64,000 nt of DNA from Phytohabitans maris (GCF_031085175.1 NZ_JAVHUY010000013.1:62001-126000), one strand, 5' to 3'; shown: positions 25,761 through 33,552, counted from the first letter of the stretch. The notes: generated from the letters alone by a model not told the origin. Numbers and translations are program-made.

Positions 25761-26675
25761 GTGACGATGACCCCAACCCCCCACCCAGCCGGCGTCGAAA
25801 TCGATGACCGTGGGCCGGATCCGGTGGTGCTGGCCGCGCTGATGCGCGACGCGCTCGCCGACTGCCCGGTCGGGGCGTGGCTGATCGCCGACCCCGCCAC
25901 CCGCCGGGAGATCTTCGGCCGGTACCTCGGTGAGCTGGCCGCCCTGGCGGTCGCCGACCCGGCGACCATCGTGGACGTCACCGTCGACCAGTGCGGGTAC
26001 GCACTCTGGTACGACACCGGCGAGCACAGTGCGTACCTGGAACGCGATGCGCTGCTGACGCGTACGTGCGGGCGGTACGCGGACCGGTTCCGGCTGCTGG
26101 ACACCGTCACCCGCTACGCCCTGACCCGGGCTGGCTTCCACACCGGGTGGCTGCTGGCCGGGATCGGGGTCCACCCCTTGCGCCGCCGTACCGGTATCGC
26201 AACCGTGCTGCTCACCCGCCGGCTACGCCACCTGGACAGCACCGGTCGGCCACTGTGGAGCATCGCGGTGTCCGAGGCGCACCGGCTGCTGTTGGAACGG
26301 CACGGCTACACCACCCTCCAACCGGCCACGTTCCTACCCGACAGCGGACCCCCGATCTGGCCCATGCGCCTCGAACGCCGAGGAGCCGAACGGGACGGCA
26401 GCCTCAGCGTGCAGATCGACGTGGCCGGCTGGGGCGGCCCGCTGACCGCGTCCACACCCGTCGGTCGGCTCGCCGCACCGGTCGGTGACCGGCAAAGACT
26501 CGACACGATCGCCCACGGCCGACTCCACCTCGCCCCACCCCAACCGGCCCGCTCCGGGTCCACGAACCGCGACACCACACCCACCACGACGCTCGGCGCC
26601 GAAACCAGCGACCACCCCACCGAAACCCACGGCAGCCAACCGACCCCCGGACCACAGGAGCCCGGCCGTGGCTGA
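25761..26675 (+). CDS. GNAT-family N-acetyltransferase
   Basis: A roughly 304-residue protein with a GNAT core: LAGIGVHPLRRRTGIATVLL is the acetyl-CoA loop (RRRTGIA), followed by WSIAVSEAHRLLLERHGYT. The last 90 residues are Pro/Thr-rich and low complexity. The substrate is unknown. GTG 25761 and ATG 25767 are both possible starts, and TTG 25746 extends the frame. It stands alone after the double terminator. Confidence 0.78.
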   Translation: MTMTPTPHPAGVEIDDRGPDPVVLAALMRDALADCPVGAWLIADPATRREIFGRYLGELAALAVADPATIVDVTVDQCGYALWYDTGEHSAYLERDALLTRTCGRYADRFRLLDTVTRYALTRAGFHTGWLLAGIGVHPLRRRTGIATVLLTRRLRHLDSTGRPLWSIAVSEAHRLLLERHGYTTLQPATFLPDSGPPIWPMRLERRGAERDGSLSVQIDVAGWGGPLTASTPVGRLAAPVGDRQRLDTIAHGRLHLAPPQPARSGSTNRDTTPTTTLGAETSDHPTETHGSQPTPGPQEPGRG

Positions 26676-26731
26676 CGAACGCATCGATCAGTAACACCAT
26701 CCCATTTACGGAAAGGGCTCGTTCGCAGGTT

Positions 26732-27712
26732 ATGGCCACTCCTAGGAAGATTTTCGTGCAGTCCGTGCGTGGGCTTTGGCTCGGGTACCGTCTGCGTCAG
26801 ATTCGGGAGGATCTCGGTCTGACACTCAAAGAGGCTGCCGGCTATCTGGACTTCGATTTCTCGACCTTCGCGCGGTACGAACGCTGCGAGTTGCCGTTTC
26901 GGCCCGAATACGTGCTGGCGTTGCTGAACCTGTACGGCGTGCACGACGAGTACACCCGCACAGAGCTGCTTCAACTGGCCCAGGACACCGGCCGTCTGAA
27001 CCTGTGGCGCGTGGACGCCACAGCCGCGCCGTCATCGATTGACACGGCGGTACCGCAGCCAGCCACGTCGAGCCTGGGTGCGGCCGGGCACACGAACGCG
27101 CCGGTACGGCTCCTGCAATGGCTGTATGGCCAGGCGACGAACATCGCTGTCTATTCCCCGAACATCATCCCGGACCTGCTGCAAACCCGCGCCTACGAAA
27201 CGGCAGTGGCCGGACACATCGAATCACCGAACCACGGCCACCGGCACGAGTACCGCCGCCGCCGCGAGGCCCTGGCCCGGGTCCCGGTGACCGGCAGACT
27301 ACCGGGCCCGTCGATCACCGCCGTGATCGACGGACACGTTCTGCACCGCCCGATCGGTGGCCGCAAGATCCTCGCCGAACAGGTAGAGCACCTGCACCAG
27401 CTCGCCGCGGAACAGAACCGGATCGCTATTCGCATCCTGCCGACCGACCGTGACTTCTGCTGCGCCAGCAACGGCGGGTTCACCGTGCTGCACCTGCACA
27501 CCGGATTCCCGCCGATCGCATTAGTGGACCACCTGGGCGGGCAGATGGTCCTGGAAGGGCCCTGGGCAGGACGGTACGTCACCGAGTTCGACCGCCTCTG
27601 CGACATCGCGTTGATGCCCGCGGCCAGCCGCATCCAACTCGCCGAGCTGACCAAAGACCTCACCAACCAACCAGACCACCACCCCGAACCGGCAGAGCTC
27701 GTCCACGACTAA
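26732..27712 (+). CDS. XRE-family regulator with DUF5753 domain
   Basis: A 326-residue protein: HTH at residues 15-70 (LRQIREDLGLTLKEAAGYL...STFARYE), then a DUF5753-type domain from about 115 (YSPNIIPDLLQTRAYETAV, HRPIGGRKILAEQVEHL, IRILPTDRDFCCASNGGFTVLHL, GRYVTEFDRL). Proteins of this type abound in Streptomyces and relatives, often beside a DUF397 gene and linked to development and secondary metabolism. Here no DUF397 gene follows; instead there are two tiny genes. It probably controls the radical-SAM island downstream (inference). Confidence 0.9.
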   Translation: MATPRKIFVQSVRGLWLGYRLRQIREDLGLTLKEAAGYLDFDFSTFARYERCELPFRPEYVLALLNLYGVHDEYTRTELLQLAQDTGRLNLWRVDATAAPSSIDTAVPQPATSSLGAAGHTNAPVRLLQWLYGQATNIAVYSPNIIPDLLQTRAYETAVAGHIESPNHGHRHEYRRRREALARVPVTGRLPGPSITAVIDGHVLHRPIGGRKILAEQVEHLHQLAAEQNRIAIRILPTDRDFCCASNGGFTVLHLHTGFPPIALVDHLGGQMVLEGPWAGRYVTEFDRLCDIALMPAASRIQLAELTKDLTNQPDHHPEPAELVHD

Positions 27713-27810
27713 CCACCACCCAAACGCATAACGGCCGTCCAGACCTGGCAAGCGACACCGCAAATAGAAGACCACGAAAGTAGTGACAGGAAAAAGGGGG
27801 GTTGTCTCCG

Positions 27811-27987
27811 ATGCCGAGCGTGGGCGACAACGTCATCGTGTCGGTGACGACGATTCAACGGTCGAACGGTGCGGCGTGGAAAGGAGACCACGGAACAGTC
27901 ATCGGTAAAACCGGCGACGGCTACAAGGTCCGCTTCGCCGACTTCATCGCGGACAACGTAAAAGACAACGAAATCACCAAAGCCTAA
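27811..27987 (+). CDS. Small KOW/SH3-like protein
   Basis: A 58-residue product starting MPSVGDNVIVSV; ATG 27811 follows AAAAAGGGGGG. The sequence SVGDNVIV...GDHGTVIGKTGDGYKVRF resembles a small KOW/SH3-type beta barrel such as those of ribosomal or NusG-like RNA-binding proteins. It is Lys/Asp-rich, with lower GC than its neighbours. An RNA-binding role is only a guess. Confidence 0.6.
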   Translation: MPSVGDNVIVSVTTIQRSNGAAWKGDHGTVIGKTGDGYKVRFADFIADNVKDNEITKA

Positions 27988-28024
27988 CCGGCGACATCAG
28001 TCCCGAACAGGAAAGGGGAAAGGC

Positions 28025-28195
28025 GTGGCCAAGACGAGTAAGGACGACAACGGACGAGTGACCATGTCCGCCACCGACCGCTCCGGCAAGACGCACACCA
28101 TGACCGGTGACGGCACGTCCGGACGGACACACACCAGCCGCGACGGGTCAGTCGTGCAAACAGACGGAGACCAGGTCTTCCGCAACGACCGGTAG
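28025..28195 (+). CDS. Very small hydrophilic protein
   Basis: A 56-residue frame from GTG 28025 with GGAAAGGGGAAAGG upstream. The product is made of short Thr/Gly/Asp repeats (SGKTHTMTGDGTSGRTHTSRDG). It is polar, probably disordered, and has no Cys. It sits between the KOW-like gene and the tRNA-like sequence, ahead of the radical SAM gene, so a substrate or precursor role can be imagined but not supported. Confidence 0.5.
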   Translation: MAKTSKDDNGRVTMSATDRSGKTHTMTGDGTSGRTHTSRDGSVVQTDGDQVFRNDR

Positions 28196-28214
28196 ACAAG
28201 GGTCGCAAAGGCTC

Positions 28215-28307
28215 GCCCCCGTCGTACCGGTAGGTACGCACCCGAAAAGCAAGTCCTCCTAAACCGGGGGTAGCTGGAAAGCGTGGGTTCGAATCCCACC
28301 GGGGGCA
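28215..28307 (+). tRNA. tRNA-like sequence with non-canonical middle
   Basis: The 3' part is a perfect tRNA end: T-stem GTGGG, loop TTCGAAT, CCCAC, then CGGGGGC plus discriminator A at 28307. GCCCCCG at 28215-28221 pairs fully with the 3' acceptor strand. A 5-bp D-like stem CGTAC/GTACG with a 6-nt loop (28223-28238) and a small GCT-GGAA-AGC variable hairpin are present. No standard 5-bp/7-nt anticodon arm can be formed in the 34 or so bases between; the CTCCTAA there is the tRNA-Arg(CCT) loop sequence, but its flanks do not pair. It could be a pseudo-tRNA, an attachment-site remnant or a functional tRNA-like RNA. Confidence 0.6.
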
Positions 28308-29068
28308 CCGATCCCGCCCAGACACCGAGCAGCCGTCTGGGATGTGGGGACAGGATCGGTGTCGCTCCGGTACCGCTACCCGGGAGCGTAAACCGACGAC
28401 CCACCTGGCCAGGCGTAAGCAGCCGAGCTATGGACGTTCGCCAGCCTCGAAACGCATGAATATTGACGATTCTGGTGGCCCCGGTCCCAGCGAGAACTAG
28501 CACGGGCCGAACCTCAACCACCGCGCGGGAGGTGAGGGCTGACTGACTACTGCCTGCACCCGTGCAGCGCTGCGGACCGCACGGGACGGCCGGCTGAAGG
28601 CACCGGACTGAATCCGCACGTCGTGCGGTGTTCTGCACGTTACGCACGAAGCTGTTGAGGGAAAGGGGCCGCGATGCGAGCGCCGCTCCCGAGCCTGCAC
28701 GGCACCCTGACGCACGATTTCGCGGTGGTGCTGTACCGGGGCCGAGCCGTTGCGGCTGGTGTGCGGCGCTGTGGCGAGCGGGCGCAATGCCCCGTCCGGG
28801 GCTGCACGCGGCCTTGGTCGTCACGACGGCGGGCGAAGACCCGCGCTGGTACGACAGACGGCTATCGTCCAGCGCGTCTTCTGCTGATGCGCCACCCCCA
28901 GAAACCCGGCCTGAATGAAGCGGCTGGCGGGCGGCATGGTGCCGTATCGGGCAAGGGCGCCGCCAAGCCGAGCGAGGCCCTTGCGTACACACAGATTCAG
29001 TGCTCTGGCGTTCCTCTCGGCTGCCGTTCCACCCTTGTTCGGCCGACCTTCGCAAGGAGACATTGACC
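28308..29068. other. Long leader region before the radical SAM gene
   Basis: About 760 bp without a confident gene. A 130-codon frame (28674-29066, ATG after GGGAAAGGGG) ends just before the radical SAM start, but its Arg-rich sequence matches nothing. A short perfect hairpin CCGCACG-t-CGTGCGG lies at 28614-28628. The radical SAM promoter and perhaps a structured leader should be here. Confidence 0.5.
28674..29066 (+). CDS. Possible hypothetical protein in the radical SAM leader
   Basis: A 130-codon frame with a fair ribosome site (GGGAAAGGGG seven bases before ATG 28674). It ends 2 bp before the radical SAM ATG. The product is very basic (RPWSSRRRAKTRAG), with four Cys, and has no recognisable domain. 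Its position suggests either a leader peptide or chance; I favour chance. Confidence 0.25.
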   Translation: MRAPLPSLHGTLTHDFAVVLYRGRAVAAGVRRCGERAQCPVRGCTRPWSSRRRAKTRAGTTDGYRPARLLLMRHPQKPGLNEAAGGRHGAVSGKGAAKPSEALAYTQIQCSGVPLGCRSTLVRPTFARRH

Positions 29069-30076
29069 ATGACCATGCTCGGAATGCCTGCGGTTCCGGC
29101 GGCGCCCACCCCACGTTCCGCCGGGCCGATAGCGTTCACTGCCGGACATCACTTCACCGTTACCAGTACCGCGACTGTTGATGAGCTGGCCGAGGCAGCG
29201 ACGGTGCCGCTATCGGTCATCTTGCAGATCACCAAGCGGTGCAACTTCGACTGTTCGTTCTGCTCCGAGACGTTGCAGCTCCCGGACCCGACACTGGCCG
29301 AGTTGGACACCATCCGCGCCAACCTGACCGGTACTTCGCGGGTGTTCCTGTCTGGTGGGGAACCGTTGCTGCGTAAGGACTTCGGCGACATCGTAGGCAT
29401 GTATGCCGGTCAGTTCATCGTGGGCATCCCGACCAACGCCACCCGGGGCCTAGAGCACGCAGGGGCAATGGTGGGCAAGGTCGCCTTCGTCAACGTCGGT
29501 CTGGAGGGGCCACGAGCGACCACGAACCGGGTTCGCGGGGACTACGACCAGGTGATAGCCGGCATCCGTGCGTTCCTGGACGCTGGGTTGCCGCTGTCGC
29601 TGTCGGCGGTGGTGTACCGGTCGACGTTGCACGCGCTGCCGTTCACCTACCAGATCGCGGACGTGATCGGCGCCGGCAAGTTGAAGCTGATCCTGCCGCT
29701 GCGTAAGGGCAACGCCCTGGACCTGGCCGAGCACGAGTTCATCAGCCTGGAGGAGGCCGGTCAGACCTTCGAACGGCTGACCGAGGCGCGGGCGGTCCAT
29801 GACTGGCGGCCGGCACTGCGGATGACGACGTGGACAGAGCAGACCGAGGGGCACATGATCCTGGTGGAGGTAACCGGCAGAGCCAGCGCCTGGCCCGTGT
29901 ACGACGCCCCGGACCTGCTCGAACCGTTGGGCAACCTGCTGACCGAGCCGATCACCGAGATTTGGAGGCGGTACCGGTTCAAGCGCAACCACTTCGCCAA
30001 GTACCTCGGCGCCAGCATCCGCACCGTCGGCAACGCCGACACCAGGGCAGGGCTGGGAGGGCACGCCCGTGCGTGA
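29069..30076 (+). CDS. Radical SAM protein
   Basis: A 335-residue radical SAM enzyme. The cluster motif CNFDCSFC (Cys58, Cys62, Cys65) binds a [4Fe-4S] cluster that cleaves SAM; FLSGGEPLL is the SAM-binding GGE motif. The end of the protein (GNLLTEPITEIWRRYRF) resembles the tail of SPASM proteins but has no cysteines after the first motif, so only one cluster is predicted. ATG 29069 follows AAGGAGA. Its stop overlaps the next gene by 8 bp. The substrate is unknown; the neighbouring kinase, Nudix and exonuclease-like genes suggest a nucleotide or nucleic acid (inference). Confidence 0.92.
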   Translation: MTMLGMPAVPAAPTPRSAGPIAFTAGHHFTVTSTATVDELAEAATVPLSVILQITKRCNFDCSFCSETLQLPDPTLAELDTIRANLTGTSRVFLSGGEPLLRKDFGDIVGMYAGQFIVGIPTNATRGLEHAGAMVGKVAFVNVGLEGPRATTNRVRGDYDQVIAGIRAFLDAGLPLSLSAVVYRSTLHALPFTYQIADVIGAGKLKLILPLRKGNALDLAEHEFISLEEAGQTFERLTEARAVHDWRPALRMTTWTEQTEGHMILVEVTGRASAWPVYDAPDLLEPLGNLLTEPITEIWRRYRFKRNHFAKYLGASIRTVGNADTRAGLGGHARA

Positions 30077-30827
30077 CTACACGAACCTGCAATGGCCCGA
30101 GGCGCCGTTCGGGGCCGAGCAACGACCGTTCGGGCAGCACCACGACATGTTGGCCGCGTTCGCGGTCGACTGGACCAGCTTGGACGCCGGGCTTCTGCCG
30201 GTCGCAGCGGCCACCGTCTACCTGCGGGTACGCCGGCACGGCACCGCTGCCCAGGCCGGCGAACAGAGCCTGTCGATCGGGTTCCGGGCCACCGTCATCG
30301 AAGAGCCTGCCGAGGCGCCACACCTGTTGACGCTGACCGACCGGGCACTGACCCGCGCCCGCCGGCACGCGGTGATCCTGGCCGGACACCACCTCGACAA
30401 CGACCTGACCTGCATGGGCGCGCTATCCACGACACCGCTACGCGGCGCGGCCGGTGTCCTCGCCGCGTGGGCCAACCGCACCGTGAAGGAACGCGGCGTC
30501 GCACTCATGATCGATACCGCGGCCGAGGCCCGCACCACCGGCGTCGAGCTGGACATGCCACTCGATCCCGTCCCCGAATCGGTGCCGGACTGTCCCGGAT
30601 GCGCCGCGAGGTTGGCCAGGTGCGTACTCGCGCGGTGCCTGGCGGTCGGGTTGACAGCGGCCGTGCACGCCGGCCGCTACCGCTGGGAGGGCACCTTTCA
30701 CGTCGGGGACGCGATCGACCGGGCCGCGTGGGACCTGCTGTCCGCCAACTTCGACGACGCCGGGCACCAGCACCGACACCAGACGACCCACCGTGCGGCT
30801 ACCCCGCCGCGACGTAACCGCCGCTAA
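30069..30827 (+). CDS. DEDD-exonuclease-like protein A
   Basis: A 252-residue protein from GTG 30069, overlapping the radical SAM gene. Three segments line up with protein B of the same operon and with Exo motifs of DnaQ-type nucleases: FAVDWTSLD (Exo I-like), AVILAGHHLDNDLTCM (Exo II-like G-H-x(4)-D) and VALMIDTAAEA (the segment before Exo III). The Exo I second acid (Glu) is absent, so activity is doubtful. A CPGC...C cluster at residues 177-190 could bind metal. It is probably a diverged, perhaps non-catalytic, nuclease-fold partner (inference). Confidence 0.6.
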   Translation: MRDYTNLQWPEAPFGAEQRPFGQHHDMLAAFAVDWTSLDAGLLPVAAATVYLRVRRHGTAAQAGEQSLSIGFRATVIEEPAEAPHLLTLTDRALTRARRHAVILAGHHLDNDLTCMGALSTTPLRGAAGVLAAWANRTVKERGVALMIDTAAEARTTGVELDMPLDPVPESVPDCPGCAARLARCVLARCLAVGLTAAVHAGRYRWEGTFHVGDAIDRAAWDLLSANFDDAGHQHRHQTTHRAATPPRRNRR

Positions 30828-30831
30828 CCTC

Positions 30832-30875
30832 GGTGGCCGTCGCCCAATGCTCATCGGGGTCGGGCGACGGCCACC
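30832..30875. terminator. Perfect 14-bp inverted repeat inside the operon
   Basis: GGTGGCCGTCGCCC (30832-30845) pairs exactly with GGGCGACGGCCACC (30862-30875) around a 16-nt loop. It lies between the two exonuclease-like genes without a T-tract, so it may be an attenuator or RNA-processing site rather than a full stop. Confidence 0.6.
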
Positions 30876-30916
30876 ACGGGCACGACAACAACGTGCCGGA
30901 GAAAGGGATCGAGTCC

Positions 30917-31705
30917 GTGCATGTGATCAGTGACCTCGGCGGGCCGGGCACCGTGCCGGACCGGCCGCCCGGCACGCGGCTGGTGGCATCGGTCGATGTG
31001 GAGTGGAGCAAGAACTACCGGGTCAAGAACGGCAACCGGGCATTCTGCTACTCCGTCGTGTGGCTGGCCGTACCGCTCGCAGAGGAACCGCCGGCCATCA
31101 CGGCGGCGCTGCCGTTCTGGTCCACCAGCGTCTACCTCGACCGGGACGAGGAACGGCCGGAGCTGGTGGCGCTCGCCGCGGCCGACATCGGCGCCGCGTG
31201 CGAGGCCGCGGACCTGCTGGTCGGACACCAACTGTGCAGCGACCTCGCGGTCCTGGCCGCCAACGCTGGCCCGGGTGTACCGGCTGTGGTGACGGCGGCG
31301 CGGCAGGCGTGGCATGAACGGCGCGACGCCACAGCCGGTCAGCGGGTGATCGACACCCGGTTCGATGCCGGGCATGTGCTAGCCAACGCTTCCCGGCGGC
31401 TCGTTGACGTGTGCGACGAACTCGACCTGGACGTGACCCAACCAGAGCTGGCCCGCAAGTCGATGACCGCGCTGCACCGGGACTGGCTAGAACGGGCCGA
31501 CGTAGAGGCGCGTGAGCGGATCACGGTGCTGAACCTGCGGCACAGCCTGTCCACCGCGTACGTGGCGCTGCGGGCGGCCGGGCACCTGACCTGGCCGGCA
31601 CCGCTGAACCTGAACGCCAGCATCGCCGCGCACTGGGCCGGGCGGGTCCAATGGCTGAACACCCAGACCTTTCAAGCCTTGGCGAACCGAACCGAGTACC
31701 CATGA
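30917..31705 (+). CDS. DEDD-exonuclease-like protein B
   Basis: A 262-residue protein. It has VASVDVEWSKN (Exo I, D-x-E), LLVGHQLCSDLAVL (Exo II, G-H-x(4)-D), QRVIDTRFDAGHVL and LNLRHSLSTAYVAL in the Exo III place, where the last catalytic Asp of HxxxxD appears to be missing. It is therefore close to DnaQ/RNase T-type 3'-5' exonucleases, but perhaps impaired. GTG 30917 follows AGAAAGGGA; the frame is open from 30833, but that extension overlaps the hairpin. Its stop overlaps the kinase start (ATGA at 31702). It appears paralogous to protein A. Confidence 0.68.
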   Translation: MHVISDLGGPGTVPDRPPGTRLVASVDVEWSKNYRVKNGNRAFCYSVVWLAVPLAEEPPAITAALPFWSTSVYLDRDEERPELVALAAADIGAACEAADLLVGHQLCSDLAVLAANAGPGVPAVVTAARQAWHERRDATAGQRVIDTRFDAGHVLANASRRLVDVCDELDLDVTQPELARKSMTALHRDWLERADVEARERITVLNLRHSLSTAYVALRAAGHLTWPAPLNLNASIAAHWAGRVQWLNTQTFQALANRTEYP

Positions 31706-32313
31706 GCGTGCGCGGCTGCCTGCTGGTGGGCATCGAGGGCACCCACGCATCCGGCAAGACCACCCTCGTGCACGCGCTGACCGCGCACTACCGCGAGCGT
31801 GGCCTGCTGGTCGACTGCACCGGCGAGCCGGCTCGAACCAGTCCGTTCATCGAAGAGATCGTGATCCACGGCAAAGGTGTGTTCGACTTACCCACCGAGA
31901 TCGACCTGTTCGCCATGCAGCTCGCGGCCACCCTGCGCGCGGCCCGACACCACCGGCTGTTGGTCTGCGACAAGACGGTGGTCAACGTGCTCGCCTACGC
32001 CCGGATGGTCCTGTCCGCCCCGCCGGGCAGCCACAACGCGCAGGTGCTTGCCGCGATGGCCGGGTTCTGCCGAGCGTGGGCACCGGACGCCTACGATGCC
32101 GTGTTCTACCTGCCGGACCACTACCAGCATCCGGCCGACCCGATGCGGGCCAAGGTCGCCCACCTGCAAGCCGAAACCGGCCAGGCGGTCAGCGACACCT
32201 GCGCCGACGTCGGGCTGCCGCTGATCGATGTACCCGGCGGGCTCGACACGGCTGGCCGGGTGGCCTGGATCGCTCGGCGGGTCGACCCGCTGCTGACCGA
32301 GGTGACCGGCTAG
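31702..32313 (+). CDS. Thymidylate-kinase-like P-loop nucleotide kinase
   Basis: A 203-residue P-loop kinase. The Walker A is GTHASGKT (residues 13-20) in the setting LLVGIEG, as in thymidylate kinases; EPARTSPFIEEI resembles their REPGGT...-EEI segment, and LLVCDKTVVNVLAYA sits in the DR(Y/W) position. It probably phosphorylates a nucleoside monophosphate, possibly a modified one made by the radical SAM enzyme (inference). ATGA coupling ties it to exonuclease-like protein B, and the Nudix gene follows 9 bp later. Confidence 0.83.
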   Translation: MSVRGCLLVGIEGTHASGKTTLVHALTAHYRERGLLVDCTGEPARTSPFIEEIVIHGKGVFDLPTEIDLFAMQLAATLRAARHHRLLVCDKTVVNVLAYARMVLSAPPGSHNAQVLAAMAGFCRAWAPDAYDAVFYLPDHYQHPADPMRAKVAHLQAETGQAVSDTCADVGLPLIDVPGGLDTAGRVAWIARRVDPLLTEVTG

Positions 32314-32322
32314 CCTGCGGTC

Positions 32323-32772
32323 GTGACCGCTGCCGCCTTGCACCCGGTTGACGTGCTGCTCCTGCTCACCGACGCAGACCACCTGCTGCTAGCGCTGCGG
32401 GAAGGGACCGGCTACGCAGATGGGCTGTGGAACCTGCCCTCCGGCAAGCTGGAGCTAGGCGAGGACGCCGTGAGCGCGGTCATTAGGGAAGCGCGGGAAG
32501 AAGTCGGGGTGCGGCTCCGCCCTAACGAACTGCGCATGGTCGCCACCGTGCACCACCGCAACACGGCCGGGCTCGCCCGCGTCGGGCTGGCGTTCGCCGT
32601 GGCCTTCGACCCGGCCCGCCACGGCGAGCCGGTCAATGCCGAGCCGCACAAGTGCGCCAAGATCGAATGGGTTCCGGCCGACATGCTGCCGTCGAACACC
32701 TACCCGTACACGGCCGCCTGCGTGCGCGCCTACCGCCAAGGCGAACCATTCGCGCTCAGCGGCTGGTCATAG
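32323..32772 (+). CDS. Nudix hydrolase (MutT-like)
   Basis: A 149-residue Nudix protein with a perfect box, G-KLELG-E-DAVSAVI-REAREEVGV, at residues 41-63 (metal-binding REAREE). The fold begins VDVLLLLTDADHLLLALREG and has WNLPSGK before the box. Such enzymes cleave nucleoside diphosphate derivatives, often damaged or modified NTPs. GTG 32323 is the start, 9 bp after the kinase, so it is the last clear gene of the radical SAM operon. Substrate unknown. Confidence 0.93.
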   Translation: MTAAALHPVDVLLLLTDADHLLLALREGTGYADGLWNLPSGKLELGEDAVSAVIREAREEVGVRLRPNELRMVATVHHRNTAGLARVGLAFAVAFDPARHGEPVNAEPHKCAKIEWVPADMLPSNTYPYTAACVRAYRQGEPFALSGWS

Positions 32773-32811
32773 CGCGGAGGCTCGCGCCGTGACGGCTCGC
32801 AGTGTCAAGCT

Positions 32812-33552
32812 GTGAGGGTGAACCGTGGCCGTGACCGTCGCTCGTGCGCGCGTAGCGTGCGGTGGCGGCGTGCGGCCCGGCGCGCGATCGAGGTAGACCT
32901 GTACTGGGCGGCGAAGCCACGCACGCGGCAGGCGTGGGCAAGCTGGGCCGATGATGTTTACAACCGGGGCTTGGACGCGGTGTTCGACCAGGAGTGGGAC
33001 CGGCAAGCGCGCGGAGAGCCGTCCACGATGATCGTGTTGCCGATCCATGACGAGCGCCTGGACGGCCCGATACCGCAGGAGGATCTATCGCAGGTGCCGG
33101 CGGGTTCGGTCAAGCGGCGGGCGCTGGCGCAGCAGTTGCATGCGCAGTTGGCGGACCCGCCGTCGTGGACCGGGCCGGACCGGTTCGGCTGGTCGGTGTT
33201 GGATGTGCCGGTGGCGCGGTTGGACGGGGTGGCGCGGGCGTTGCGGGAGGCACCGGCAGCGGCGCATGACCCGCGGTCGGTGTTGATCACCAGCGGTAAG
33301 CGAAGCGGGCACGTGGTGCTGCGGTTGCATGGGGATACGTTCTCGGTGGTGTTCCACGTCTCGCCCGGTGACGGGCCGGTGTTGGTGGTGCTGGACGAGC
33401 TGCCCGGGTACGCAGTGCGGGTGGACACCGACCCGGACCGCAAGGCCGTCATGCAGGTGATGACGATGAAGTTCGAGGTGCTTCGGGCGGTGGACAAGGC
33501 GGAACGGTCCCGCCCGGCGGCGGGCCGGGCGCCGATGTCGCGGACCGCCTAG
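32812..33552 (+). CDS. Hypothetical protein
   Basis: A 246-residue protein. The N-terminal 30 residues are very basic (RRSCARSVRWRRAARRAIEV) and may not be native if the true start is later. The middle (STMIVLPIHDERL, FGWSVLDVPVARLDGVARAL) and the strand-rich end (GHVVLRLHGDTFSVVFHVSP) look like a genuine mixed alpha/beta protein. I recognise no family. Its stop overlaps the stop of the sigma-like gene on the other strand (33549-33552). Confidence 0.6.
   Translation: MRVNRGRDRRSCARSVRWRRAARRAIEVDLYWAAKPRTRQAWASWADDVYNRGLDAVFDQEWDRQARGEPSTMIVLPIHDERLDGPIPQEDLSQVPAGSVKRRALAQQLHAQLADPPSWTGPDRFGWSVLDVPVARLDGVARALREAPAAAHDPRSVLITSGKRSGHVVLRLHGDTFSVVFHVSPGDGPVLVVLDELPGYAVRVDTDPDRKAVMQVMTMKFEVLRAVDKAERSRPAAGRAPMSRTA

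Noticed and set aside
23920-25776. 618-codon antisense frame across the methyltransferase and HTH genes
   Set aside because: Covers two better-supported genes with ribosome sites on the other strand; composition is that of a shadow.
27997-29139. Long minus-strand frame (380 codons) over the tRNA-like sequence
   Set aside because: It contains the PPVGFEPT-type peptide well known from false frames antisense to tRNA T-arms, and has no domain similarity.
29069-30076. Radical SAM gene considered as a prokaryotic viperin because of the nearby kinase
   Set aside because: The cluster motif setting (QITKRCNFDCSFCSE) and the C-terminus do not match viperins; only the neighbourhood logic is similar.
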